Shown: one piece after another, positions 36,291 to 44,967 of the stretch | Layout: every line of letters begins with the position of its first letter | Position numbering within the stretch: position 1 is the stretch's first letter | Origin: Caballeronia sp. TF1N1 | GTDB lineage: Bacteria > Pseudomonadota > Gammaproteobacteria > Burkholderiales > Burkholderiaceae | Reading direction: 5' to 3' | Assembly (NCBI RefSeq): GCF_022878925.1 | Contig: NZ_CP084631.1 | Coordinates: 62,001 to 126,000 of the forward strand | Length of the DNA stretch: 64,000 nucleotides | Program-made: the position numbers and the translations under genes | The notes under the pieces: model-generated | Seen by the model: the letters and a program-made list of their open reading frames with translations, nothing else | Database searches by the model: none | Told to the model about the DNA's origin: nothing

Positions 36291-36953
36291 ATGACGACTC
36301 TTACTCCTTCCAATGGCAGTCAGGCACGAAGCCGCACACGAACCGAGGCAGTCAAGCGACGAGGCAATCGCACGACCCGCATTCCCGAGATATTGGATGT
36401 CGCCATTCGCGTGTTCGCGCGTCACGGCGACAATGGCTTCACGCAGCGGCGTATCGCTGCCGATGCGGGCATTCAGCTAGGCACGCTCCAGCACTATTTC
36501 GATAATCGCGACAACCTGCTCAAGGCGACGATCCAAGAGAGTTCGCGGCGCTATCTGGCCATTTCGCACGCGCTCGTCTCCGATTCGATCCTTACGCCGA
36601 CCGAGCGACTGGAAGCGCTGGTCGATCACACCTTTGCCACCTTCACTGACCCCGAGACGCTGGTGAGTCCTTTCGCGCTCGAATGCTGGTCGCTCGCCGA
36701 ACAGCACGAATGGATGCGTGAAATCATGGAGAAGGTCAGCGAGAGCTATCACGCGCTCTTCAGCGAACTGGTCGGACAGATCAACCCGAAGCTGACCGTG
36801 GAAGAGAGCTGGGTCCGCGCAGCGCTCATCTATTCTCACTGGCAGGGCCTGCTCGTCTTCCTGCGACGCTCGAAGTTCGGCCATACCCATCCCATGATTC
36901 TGAAAGGACCTGTCAAGGCACAGTGGGTCGAGCTTGCGCAGAACATGAAGTGA
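36291..36953 (+). CDS. TetR-family transcriptional regulator
   Basis: 220 residues. After a disordered basic head, residues about 28-75 form the TetR helix-turn-helix (ILDVAIRVFARHGDNGFTQRRIAADAGIQLGTLQHYF). The C-terminal helices would bind a small ligand; the LQHYF at the end of the recognition helix is a common TetR form. The divergent SDR and catabolic genes are the probable regulon. The ATG at 36291 is preferred over the TTG one codon earlier. Confidence 0.9.
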   Translation: MTTLTPSNGSQARSRTRTEAVKRRGNRTTRIPEILDVAIRVFARHGDNGFTQRRIAADAGIQLGTLQHYFDNRDNLLKATIQESSRRYLAISHALVSDSILTPTERLEALVDHTFATFTDPETLVSPFALECWSLAEQHEWMREIMEKVSESYHALFSELVGQINPKLTVEESWVRAALIYSHWQGLLVFLRRSKFGHTHPMILKGPVKAQWVELAQNMK

Positions 36954-36993
36954 CAGCATGACGCGACGTCATGCCGCCTCATGCGTTCGGCGG

Positions 36994-37953
36994 CTAGGAC
37001 ACCGTCCAGCCGCCGACTGTCGGTGTTGCCGATTCCCGCAAGCTCTCGATGGCCATTTGCACGGCCGGACGCGCGACGCCCGGCGCATGCCAGTACATCG
37101 AGACCGAGCCGTATCCTTCGAGGTCGATCGGCAGGATGCGAATGGCATTGAGTGCCTCGAAGCGCCTTGCGGCGCGATGGGAGGCGACGCCGACGAGATT
37201 CGAGTTGTTCAACAGGGCGAGATTCAGCAAGGACGAGTTCGACTCGACGCAATGGCTGGGCATCGACTTGCCTGCGGCGACCAGCGCGTCCTGCATCGCG
37301 TTTCGAACGGGCGTGCCTTGCGGCCAGACGATCCATGGAAAGCCGATCACGTCGTCCCACGTCAGCGACCCCCGAGCGACCAACGGATGCTGAGGTCGCG
37401 CCACCAGGTTGATGCGCTCGTCGTAGAGCTTTTCCACGAAGAGTTCGGCATCGTCGTGCGGATGGTCCGAACGGCCGACGACGATATCCAGTTCCCCGCT
37501 TGCGAGTTGCGGCATCAACTGGTTCATCGTGCTCTCGACGATTCTCACCTGCGCGCGCGGCATTTTTTCGATGAGCCGCGCGACGGCGAGCGGGACGGTA
37601 TCAGCGGCGGACACGCCGGACGTGCCGATCGCGACCAGCCCGCTGCCGCCTTCCCTCATCGCGGACATATCGTCCCGCGTCATGTCCAGTTGCCCCTCAA
37701 TACGGCGGGCATGTTCGATGAGTGCCTCGCCGTACCGCGTTGGACGCAACCCTCGCGCGTGCCGTTCGAAGAGCGGCAAGCCGACGTCTTCCTCCAGTTC
37801 CCGAAGCCATTTCGACAGCGAAGGCTGCGTCGTGTTGAGCGCGGCCGCCGACTGTGTCAGGTTCCCCGTTTTGGAAAGACTGAGCAGCACCTGCAGGTGC
37901 CGAAGCCTGAGCCGATAGGTCCAGTCCATGAGCAAGGTTGTCCGCGTTGGCAT
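36994..37953 (-). CDS. LysR-type regulator of the gentisate operon
   Basis: About 319 residues. Helix-turn-helix in LRLRHLQVLLSLSKTGNLTQ, SAAALNTTQPSLSKWLRELE and LPLFERHARGLRPT, then a LysR sensor domain. The start at 37953 is chosen; an ATG eight codons later (MDWTYRL) is also possible. It is divergent from the gentisate dioxygenase gene with the conserved promoter between them, so it is probably the activator that senses 3-hydroxybenzoate or gentisate. A frameshifted paralogue lies at 43986-44967. Confidence 0.88.
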   Translation of the reverse strand: MPTRTTLLMDWTYRLRLRHLQVLLSLSKTGNLTQSAAALNTTQPSLSKWLRELEEDVGLPLFERHARGLRPTRYGEALIEHARRIEGQLDMTRDDMSAMREGGSGLVAIGTSGVSAADTVPLAVARLIEKMPRAQVRIVESTMNQLMPQLASGELDIVVGRSDHPHDDAELFVEKLYDERINLVARPQHPLVARGSLTWDDVIGFPWIVWPQGTPVRNAMQDALVAAGKSMPSHCVESNSSLLNLALLNNSNLVGVASHRAARRFEALNAIRILPIDLEGYGSVSMYWHAPGVARPAVQMAIESLRESATPTVGGWTVS

Positions 37954-37986
37954 TTGGCGCGCCTTGAGCGAGGTATACCAAAAACC

Positions 37987-38039
37987 ATATGGGTGAGAAG
38001 AAAATCCCATTTTACGAAGTATGGGTGCTGCGAATATAA
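37987..38039 (+). promoter_or_regulatory. Promoter and LysR-type operator of the gentisate operon
   Basis: -35-like TTTACG (38011-38016), 17-bp spacer, -10-like ATATAA (38034-38039). Just upstream, ATGGG-N12-CCCAT (37989-38010) is an inverted repeat suited to LysR binding, overlapping the region ahead of -35. The same 53-bp block recurs at 48917-48969 with 45 of 53 positions matching by eye. Confidence 0.7.
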
Positions 38040-38110
38040 AGCATCTTCATGGAATTGCGAAAGGTGCCTTGAGGCTGCCTTCGAGCCACTAACAACACGA
38101 TGGAGACATC

Positions 38111-39154
38111 ATGACGAAGACACCCAACCCGGCCCGCGCCGCTTACTACGACAAGATCGCCACCCGCGGCATGGCGCCGTTGTGGGAATCGCTGCACAAC
38201 CTCGTTCCGAAGTCGCCGCAGCCGGCCGCGCAACCGGCGCACTGGAAATATGCCGACGTCCGCGATCTGGTGATGGAAGCCGGTTCGCTCATCAGCGCAG
38301 AAGAAGCCGTGCGCCGCGTGCTGGTGCTCGAGAATCCCGGCCTGCCCGGCAAGTCGAGCATTACGCCAAATCTGTATGCGGGTCTGCAACTCATTCTCCC
38401 GGGTGAAATCGCGCCGAGCCATCGCCATTCGCAGTCGGCGCTGCGCTTCATCGTCGAAGGCAAGGGCGCGTGGACGGCGGTCGATGGCGAACGCACGACG
38501 ATGCATCCGGGTGACTTCATCATCACGCCGTCCTGGACCTTCCACGACCACGGCAACCCGTCCGTAGAAGACGGCGGAGAACCGGTCGTCTGGCTCGATG
38601 GTCTCGATATCCCGATCGTCGCGCACATGAATGCGGGCTTTGCGGAGAATCATCCGGAGAAGGTGCAGCCGGTCTCGCGCAAGGAAGGCGACAGCTTTGC
38701 TCGCTTCGGTCACAACATGGCGCCGGTGCGGCACAAGGTGAGCGACCCGACATCGCCCATCTTCAGTTATCCCTATGCGCGCAGCCGGGAGGCGCTCGAC
38801 AGCCTGTATCGAAACGGCGAACTGGACGAATGGGACGGCTCGAAGCTGCGATATGTGAATCCGGCGACCGGGGGCTGGCCGATGCCGACCATCGCGAGTT
38901 TCATGCAATTCCTGCCGGCGGGTTTTTCCGGCCGCACGTACCGAACCACCGACGCCACCATCTTCTGCGTCGTCGAAGGCTCGGGTGTCGCGGCGATCGG
39001 CGACGCGGAGTTTTCATACGCGGCGCACGACGTTTTCGTGGCGCCTTCCTGGGCACCCGTGCAGTTGCGAGCATCGACCGATGCAGTCCTGTTCAGCTTC
39101 TCCGACAGGCCCGTTCTGAGCGCCCTCAATCTCCTGCGCGAAGAGCGCGTCTGA
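38111..39154 (+). CDS. Gentisate 1,2-dioxygenase
   Basis: A 347-residue bicupin that opens gentisate to maleylpyruvate with Fe(II) and O2. The first cupin carries the iron ligands His104 and His106 in [11 protein letters not shown] and His145 in TFHDHGN; the SHRH...[11 protein letters not shown] pattern is that of GDO. The second cupin (near 265-325, [16 protein letters not shown]) is degenerate, as usual. It is the first gene of the four-gene operon and the length fits the family. Confidence is high because all partners of the pathway follow. Confidence 0.95.
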   Translation: MTKTPNPARAAYYDKIATRGMAPLWESLHNLVPKSPQPAAQPAHWKYADVRDLVMEAGSLISAEEAVRRVLVLENPGLPGKSSITPNLYAGLQLILPGEIAPSHRHSQSALRFIVEGKGAWTAVDGERTTMHPGDFIITPSWTFHDHGNPSVEDGGEPVVWLDGLDIPIVAHMNAGFAENHPEKVQPVSRKEGDSFARFGHNMAPVRHKVSDPTSPIFSYPYARSREALDSLYRNGELDEWDGSKLRYVNPATGGWPMPTIASFMQFLPAGFSGRTYRTTDATIFCVVEGSGVAAIGDAEFSYAAHDVFVAPSWAPVQLRASTDAVLFSFSDRPVLSALNLLREERV

Positions 39155-39210
39155 GCGAGCGGCACCACACGCATCGCACCATTACACCACTCCATAGCAC
39201 TCAAAAGATC

Positions 39211-39909
39211 ATGAACTTTGTTTTCTCCCCTGAAGCGCCCGTAGCCATTCCCGTTGTTGGCAGCGATGCAAGCTTTGCGGTACGCCGCGTTTACTGCGTC
39301 GGCCGCAATTACGCGGCGCACGCGCGCGAAATGGGCTTCGACCCGGACCGTGAACCGCCGTTCTTCTTCTGCAAGCCTGCCGACGCCATCGTTCCCGTGG
39401 GCTACGACGAAACGCTGGAGCTTCCGTATCCGGCGCAAACCACGAACTACCACTACGAAGCAGAACTGGTTGCCGTAATCGGCAAGGGCGGTGAAGACAT
39501 CGCGCTCGCCGACGCGCTGAATCACGTCTACGGCTACGCGGTCGGCCTCGACATGACCCGCCGCGACCTGCAGATGAAAATGCGCGAGATGGGACGTCCC
39601 TGGGAAATCGGCAAAGCCTTCGACAAGTCCGCGCCGATGGGCCCGATCCATCCGGTCGACGCGTCGGGACACTTCGAGAAGGCCGGCATCTGGCTGACCG
39701 TCAATGAAGAAAGCAAACAAAAGAGCGACGTTTCGCATCTCATCTGGTCGGTCGCCGAGACCGTGGCCGATCTCTCGAAGTATTTCCGCCTCGAACCGGG
39801 CGACGTCATCTTCACCGGCACGCCTGAAGGCGTCGGCCCCGTCGTATCCGGCGACGTGATGAAGGTCGGCATCGACCGTCTCGGAGAATTGACTGTGCGG
39901 GTCGGTTAA
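39211..39909 (+). CDS. Fumarylpyruvate hydrolase (FAH family)
   Basis: A 232-residue fumarylacetoacetate-hydrolase-fold enzyme that splits fumarylpyruvate into fumarate and pyruvate. RRVYCVGRNYAAHAREMG starts the FAH domain. Metal ligands are expected in NYHYEAELVAVIGKGG (Glu) and VGLDMTRRDLQ (Asp); FTGTPEGVGPV closes the site. It follows the dioxygenase by 56 bp. The 232-residue length matches NagK-type enzymes. Confidence 0.94.
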   Translation: MNFVFSPEAPVAIPVVGSDASFAVRRVYCVGRNYAAHAREMGFDPDREPPFFFCKPADAIVPVGYDETLELPYPAQTTNYHYEAELVAVIGKGGEDIALADALNHVYGYAVGLDMTRRDLQMKMREMGRPWEIGKAFDKSAPMGPIHPVDASGHFEKAGIWLTVNEESKQKSDVSHLIWSVAETVADLSKYFRLEPGDVIFTGTPEGVGPVVSGDVMKVGIDRLGELTVRVG

Positions 39910-39937
39910 CGCGCTCGATCGACTCGGAGTTCCGCCC

Positions 39938-40579
39938 ATGAAACTGCATAGCTTCTTTAATAGTTCGACATCCTATCGGGTTCGGATCGCCCTAAATCTC
40001 AAAGGCATTTCGTTCGAGACGTTGCCGGTCAATATCCGCACCGGCGAACATCGCGCCTCCGCATATGTCACCGATGTCAATCCGTCGGCGGCCGTACCCG
40101 CCCTGATCGACGACGACTTCGGGCTCGGGCAGTCGCTTGCCATCATCGACTACCTCGACCAGAAATTTCCCGAACCGCGTCTGATTCCGGAAGCAATCGA
40201 GAAGCGGGCTCGCGTTCTGGAATTCGCATCGCTCATTGCCTGCGACATTCATCCCGTCAACAACCTGCGCATCCTGAAGTATCTCGATCAGGTCCTCGAG
40301 GTTTCACCCGAGCAGAAAAGCGCCTGGTACAGGCACTGGGTCGCGGAAGGCATGGCGGGCGTCGAGCGGATGCTCGACCGAAACAACACGGGGCCGTGGT
40401 GTTTCGGGGAGCAGGTCACGCTTGCGGACGTTTGCCTGATTCCGCAGATCGCCAACGCGCTGCGCATGGATTGCGACCTGTCTGCCTACAAGCGTTCGAT
40501 GCGCATTTTCGAGCATGCCGGCCGCCATCCTGCGTTCGCCGCGGCCGAGCCCGCGAAGCAACCCGACTACAGCAAATAA
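39938..40579 (+). CDS. Maleylpyruvate isomerase (zeta-class GST)
   Basis: 213 residues. The glutathione-dependent cis-trans isomerase converts maleylpyruvate to fumarylpyruvate. FFNSSTSYRVRIALNLKG is the zeta-GST signature with the active-site Ser/Cys-type loop; VNPSAAVPALI and GQSLAIIDYLD bind glutathione. The C-terminal helical domain is complete (VTLADVCLIPQI). It follows the hydrolase by 28 bp and resembles NagL. Confidence 0.93.
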   Translation: MKLHSFFNSSTSYRVRIALNLKGISFETLPVNIRTGEHRASAYVTDVNPSAAVPALIDDDFGLGQSLAIIDYLDQKFPEPRLIPEAIEKRARVLEFASLIACDIHPVNNLRILKYLDQVLEVSPEQKSAWYRHWVAEGMAGVERMLDRNNTGPWCFGEQVTLADVCLIPQIANALRMDCDLSAYKRSMRIFEHAGRHPAFAAAEPAKQPDYSK

Positions 40580-40598
40580 GCATCCGAAGGAGACAGAG

Positions 40599-41801
40599 AT
40601 GGAAAAGCAAGCCGGTCAGTCGGTTTTGGTCATCGGTGGCGGTATCGGCGGTCTGGCGGCGGCACTTGCCCTCGCCAAGCAAGGCATCCAGGTACTCATT
40701 CTCGAACAGGCACCGGAGATTGGCGAAATCGGCGCAGGCATCCAGCTTGCCGCGAACGCCTTCAACGCGCTCGACGCGCTGGGCGTCGGCGAGGCCGCTC
40801 GCAGTCGGGCCGTATTCACAGACTATCTGAAGCTGATGGATGCCATTGACGCACGCGAGGTTGCATGTGTCGAGACGGGCGATGCCTATCGCAAACGATT
40901 CGGCAACCCATATGCGGTCATCCACCGTGCAGACATTCACCTCTCGATTCTGGAAGCGGTCAAAGTCAATCCGTCGATTCGCTTCAAGACGAGCACGCAG
41001 GTTGTCTCTTTCGATCAGAACGGTTCGGGCGTGGTCGTGATCGACCAGCACGGCGAGCGCTATCACGCCGATGCGGTGATCGGTTGCGACGGCGTCAAAT
41101 CCGTCATCCGGCAGGCGCTCGTCGGCGACCAGCATCGCGTGACGGGACACGTCGTCTACCGCGCTGTGGTCGACGTGCAGAACATGCCCGACGATCTGCG
41201 GATTAACGCCCCGGTCGTGTGGTGCGGGCCGAACTGCCACCTGGTTCACTATCCGCTTCGCGGCGGCCAGCAGTACAACCTGGTCGTGACCTTCCATAGC
41301 CGCGAGCAGGAGGAATGGGGCGTTCGCGATGGCAGCAAGGAAGAAGTGCTCAGCTACTTCCAGGGTATCCATCCGCTGCCGCACCAGATGCTCGACCGGC
41401 CGACGTCGTGGCGACGCTGGGCAACGGCCGACCGCGACCCAGTTGACCACTGGAGCGCCGGACGTGCAACGGTGCTTGGCGATGCCGCCCACCCGATGAC
41501 GCAATACATCGCTCAAGGTGCATGCCAGGCGCTCGAAGACGCCATCACGCTGGGCGAGGCGGTGAAAGTGACGCAGGGCAACTTCGAAGATGCCTTCAGG
41601 CTTTACGAAAAAGCGCGCATTGCGCGGACCGCCCGGGTGCTGTACTCGGCGCGGGAAATGGGCCGTGTCTACCACGCCAAAGGTGTCGAGCGTCTTGTGC
41701 GCAACGGCCTGTGGGCCAATCGTCCGCAAGAGCGGTTCTATGACTCGCTTGAATGGCTCCATGGCTGGCGCGCGGAGGACTGTCTGAAAGACGCGCTGTA
41801 A
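40599..41801 (+). CDS. 3-Hydroxybenzoate 6-monooxygenase
   Basis: A 400-residue class A flavoprotein hydroxylase that makes gentisate from 3-hydroxybenzoate with NADH and O2. FAD site VIGGGIGGLAAALALAKQG (residues 11-29), the IGCDGVKSVIR motif near 160-170 and GDAAHPMTQYIAQGACQALEDA near 295. The MTQYIAQGACQAL segment and total length match 3HB6H enzymes rather than salicylate 1-hydroxylases. ATG 40599 is placed 7 bp after AAGGAGAC. It is the last gene of the operon. Confidence 0.92.
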   Translation: MEKQAGQSVLVIGGGIGGLAAALALAKQGIQVLILEQAPEIGEIGAGIQLAANAFNALDALGVGEAARSRAVFTDYLKLMDAIDAREVACVETGDAYRKRFGNPYAVIHRADIHLSILEAVKVNPSIRFKTSTQVVSFDQNGSGVVVIDQHGERYHADAVIGCDGVKSVIRQALVGDQHRVTGHVVYRAVVDVQNMPDDLRINAPVVWCGPNCHLVHYPLRGGQQYNLVVTFHSREQEEWGVRDGSKEEVLSYFQGIHPLPHQMLDRPTSWRRWATADRDPVDHWSAGRATVLGDAAHPMTQYIAQGACQALEDAITLGEAVKVTQGNFEDAFRLYEKARIARTARVLYSAREMGRVYHAKGVERLVRNGLWANRPQERFYDSLEWLHGWRAEDCLKDAL

Positions 41802-41952
41802 TCGAAGTAGAAAGGTCGGGCGGGCCGTTCGATGCCAGACATCGTACGTCCTGCCCGGCGTCCATGCGGCGTAGCAACTCGAACATACCGACTGTTTTGG
41901 TGATGGATATGAATTTCCCCTGTTCGAAAAAGCGTCTCCAGACACGCTGAGC

Positions 41953-42564
41953 ATGAAGAACAAATACGAACGGAACAGTCTCGAGCAGAATTTTTCGACG
42001 AGCGTAACGCCGTTGCAGCGGCTCTGGAGCGTTTCGGCCGACAAGGCCATCGCGCCGGGGAATGGTCTTTCACCTGCACTCTCTTGGCCTCTTGTCGTCA
42101 TGACTTACCTCGACCAACCGCTGACACAAACCGAACTGGCTCTGCTTCTGGGTGTGGAGCGCTCTTCGTTCACCAGACTGCTGGACCGACTGTGCGAAAG
42201 CGATCTTGTCGAGCGGTATCGCATCGAAGAAGACCGTCGCGTCAATCTCCTTCGCCTCACACGTCAAGGTTCGGTCCACGGCGAAACGCTTAAATCGGCT
42301 GTGAGCGACTTCAGAAGCCAAGCGCTCGACGGTATTACGAACGAAGGTCTGACGACATGCCCGAGGGTCTTCGAGCGGATACAGACCAATCTTTCTGAGG
42401 CGAGCCCGCCAGCTGCGATTCTTCGCTTTAGCTTAAACGCAGTGCCTTCGCTCAGGTCGTACATGACTGTCGATCGAATCGGCCGATTCGCCTGTCGACG
42501 CAGTGGTCCGGACGCGTTCTGCCATCTTCGTAACATCGATTCACGCAGTAACCCAAATACATAA
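41953..42564 (+). CDS. MarR-family regulator with unusual C-terminus
   Basis: 203 residues. The winged-helix core is normal: SWPLVVMTYLDQPLTQTELALLLGVERSSFTRLLDRL and the wing IEEDRRVNLLRLT. The helix after it (RVFERIQTNLSEASP) is where related proteins stop. Here about 50 extra residues, rich in Arg and Ser, follow (AILRFSLNAVPSLRSYM...), which suggests a C-terminal frameshift or read-through into former intergenic DNA. It sits between the 3HB operon and its transporter and might repress either. Confidence 0.75.
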   Translation: MKNKYERNSLEQNFSTSVTPLQRLWSVSADKAIAPGNGLSPALSWPLVVMTYLDQPLTQTELALLLGVERSSFTRLLDRLCESDLVERYRIEEDRRVNLLRLTRQGSVHGETLKSAVSDFRSQALDGITNEGLTTCPRVFERIQTNLSEASPPAAILRFSLNAVPSLRSYMTVDRIGRFACRRSGPDAFCHLRNIDSRSNPNT

Positions 42565-42583
42565 ATACACTGGAGACAACCCT

Positions 42584-43944
42584 ATGCGAACACCTAGCGC
42601 GATTACCGTCGATGAATTCGTCGATTCGAGACAGGTGTCCGATTTCAAAAGCGCGTGCTTTTTCTGTGCTTCATCATCGTGGCCATCGATGGCCTGGATA
42701 CCGCCTGCGTAAGTTTTATCGGCCCGGCCATCCGCGCGCATTGGAACCTGACCGCGGCTGCGCTCGCGCCGCTCTTCGGCGCAGGACTTGCCGGACTCAT
42801 GGTTGGTGCGCTGTGTTTCGGACCGATGGCCGACGAGATCGGCCGAAAGAATGTGCTCGTGATATCGGTGCTGGTCTTTGGCCTCGCGAGTCTTGCCTCG
42901 GCATTTTCGACCTCACTGCAGGCGCTTGTCTTGATGCGGTTTATCACCGGCCTCGGGTTGGGCGGCGCCATGCCGAACGCCATCACGCTCACTTCTGAGT
43001 ATTGCCCCACGCCTCGCCGCTCAGGCCTCGTCACCTTGATGTTCTGCGGTTTTACAGTAGGGGCCGCGGGCGGCGCATTGATGAGCGCACAGCTCGTGAG
43101 TCTCATGGGATGGAAGGGTGTGTTGATTGTGGGTGGCGTATTGCCGCTTGCTGCCGTTCCATTCATGGTCCTGTGGCTGCCCGAGTCGATTCGATTCCTC
43201 CTGCTTTCGCGTTCTGACAAGAACCTTCGGCAGGTGAATGCCATTGCCTCGAAAATAGCGGGAGCCAATGAGCCCGTTCCAGCTTTGTACGCAGGAGAGG
43301 CTGTCGCTCGCTCGTCGGTGGGAGCGCTCTTCGCGCCGGGTGTCTTTTTCGGCACCATGTTGCTCTGGTCGACTTTCTTTATGAGCCTGCTCGTTGTCTA
43401 TTCCCTGACGAACTGGCTGCCGGTCTTGCTCACCACGTCCGGAATGTCGCTCAAGCAAACGTCGCTCATCATTATGCTGTTTCAGGTCGGCGCCACGGCA
43501 GGCGGCATCTGGCTAGGCCGCCTGATGGATCGGCACGATCCACAGGTCGTCTTAGGATGGTCCTATACTGCATCGGCCGGACTGATCCTGATCTGTGCAT
43601 TCGCGGCGCAGTCCGCGATCATCGTGTCGCTGTGCGTGTTCGGCATCGGCTTATTTGCGAGCGGCGGACAGATGGGAGGCTACGCACTGGCGGCCGGCTA
43701 CTATGCAACCAGCAGCCGGGCGACGGGCGTGGCATGGTCGAACGCCGCCGGACGCACAGGCTCGGTACTGGGTTCTGTCGCGGGCGGCGCGCTTCTCGGG
43801 ATGGGACTCGAACAACGCGACATCATCCTAAGCCTGGCGGTTCCTGCTTTGATTGCAGCGATCTCATTGTTCGCCTTCAGCCGGGTTCGTAACGGCCAAG
43901 CCGCCCGCGCTGCCGACAATCTCGTTGGTTCAGCCACCGAATAA
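42584..43944 (+). pseudogene. AAHS-family aromatic acid/H+ symporter, frameshifted
   Basis: Transporter of the BenK/PcaK/MhbT type, the likely 3-hydroxybenzoate importer. The ATG at 42584 (TGGAGACAACCCT upstream) starts MRTPSAITVDEFVDSRQVSDF, then one base is missing near 42645: GATTTCAAAAGCGC should be GATTTCCAAAAGCGC. The remaining frame (LFLCFIIVAIDGLDTACVSF, then GPMADEIGRKN and TSEYCPTPRR) is complete to 43944 with twelve helices. Translation from an internal GTG at 42655 could give a transporter without the N-terminal tail. Real mutation or assembly error cannot be told apart here. Confidence 0.8.
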
Positions 43945-43985
43945 CGAGGCGCCCGGCGGCGAAAGCGATCAGGCCGGCGGCAGGT

Positions 43986-44967
43986 TCACTTCTGGACCAC
44001 ACGATCAGGCGCGAGTGCGCCGGCTGGAACTGACGAATCTTCACCCGTCGATGTGCCGCGTACTGCCTTGCGCAATCCGTCGAGCGCGATTCGCACGGTG
44101 TTGCGGGTCCGCGAATTTTCCCGCCAATAGACGGTTACGGCACCGCTCACCGAAAGCGGATAGTCCAGGATGGCGAGGATGTTCATCTTCTCGAGCCGGA
44201 GCGCTGGCCGGCGGGCTGCAATACCGAGCAAGTCACTGCCGGTAAGGATAGAGGCATTCAGAGAGGCCGAATTCGACTCGATAAAATGACTGGGCAGCCG
44301 TTTCCCCGACTCCATGAGCGAAAGGTCGAAGGCTGTTCGGACCGGCGTGCCCTTGGCCCACAACGCCCACCCGTAGCAGCAAAGCTGCTCCCAGCTCGGC
44401 TGCCGCTCGGAGGCAAGAGGATGGCCGCGTCTCGCCACGACGTGAACACGTTCCACATACAGCGACTCGGCGTGAATTTCAGGATTCTGGAACACTATGT
44501 CGCTTCGGGCCACGACGATATCGAGTTCTCCGGCGCTCAGCTTGGCCTGCAATGTTGCTAGTTCGTTCTCTTCGATTCGAACGTGGGCAGCCGGAATCGC
44601 CCGCTTCAGATTCAGAATCGCAAGGGAAATGACCGTATCAACGGAAGACGCTCCGGCTACGCCCATCGCGACGAGTCCCGCGCCGTTCTTCCGCATCGCC
44701 GCGAGATCGTCGCGAGCCTTTTCGAAGTGGGCGACGAGTCCGCGCGCGTGTTCGATGAGCGCTTCGCCATAAGGATGTCGGCCGAATGCCGCGTGCGCGT
44801 CGCTCGAATAACGGCAAGCCGACGTCTTCCTCCAGTTCCTTGAGCCATTTGGATAGATTGGGCTGGGTCGTATGAAGCTCTTCAGCCGAATGGCTCATGT
44901 TGCTGCTTCGCGCGAGGCTCAGCAGCATCTGCAGGTTTCTCAGGCGAAGACGGTCGGTCCAATCCAC
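43986..44967 (-). pseudogene. LysR-type regulator, frameshifted paralogue
   Basis: The N-terminal half reads from GTG 44967 (DWTDRLRLRNLQMLLSLARS, then TTQPNLSKWLKELE and LFERRARGIRPT). Near 44774 an extra base in CCGACATCCTTATGG moves the frame; the sensor domain resumes as KNGAGLVAMGVAGASSVDTV and runs to 43986. It is a paralogue of the gentisate regulator at 36994 (shared RLRLR.LQ.LLSL, LSKWL.ELEEDVGLPLFER.ARG.RPT). Inactive as it stands. Confidence 0.85.

Noticed and set aside
36958..38406. 482-codon plus-strand frame
   Set aside because: Antisense to the LysR gene, and it crosses the gentisate promoter; no domain.
40416..42101. 561-codon minus-strand frame
   Set aside because: Antisense to the monooxygenase and MarR genes; no domain and no ribosome binding site.
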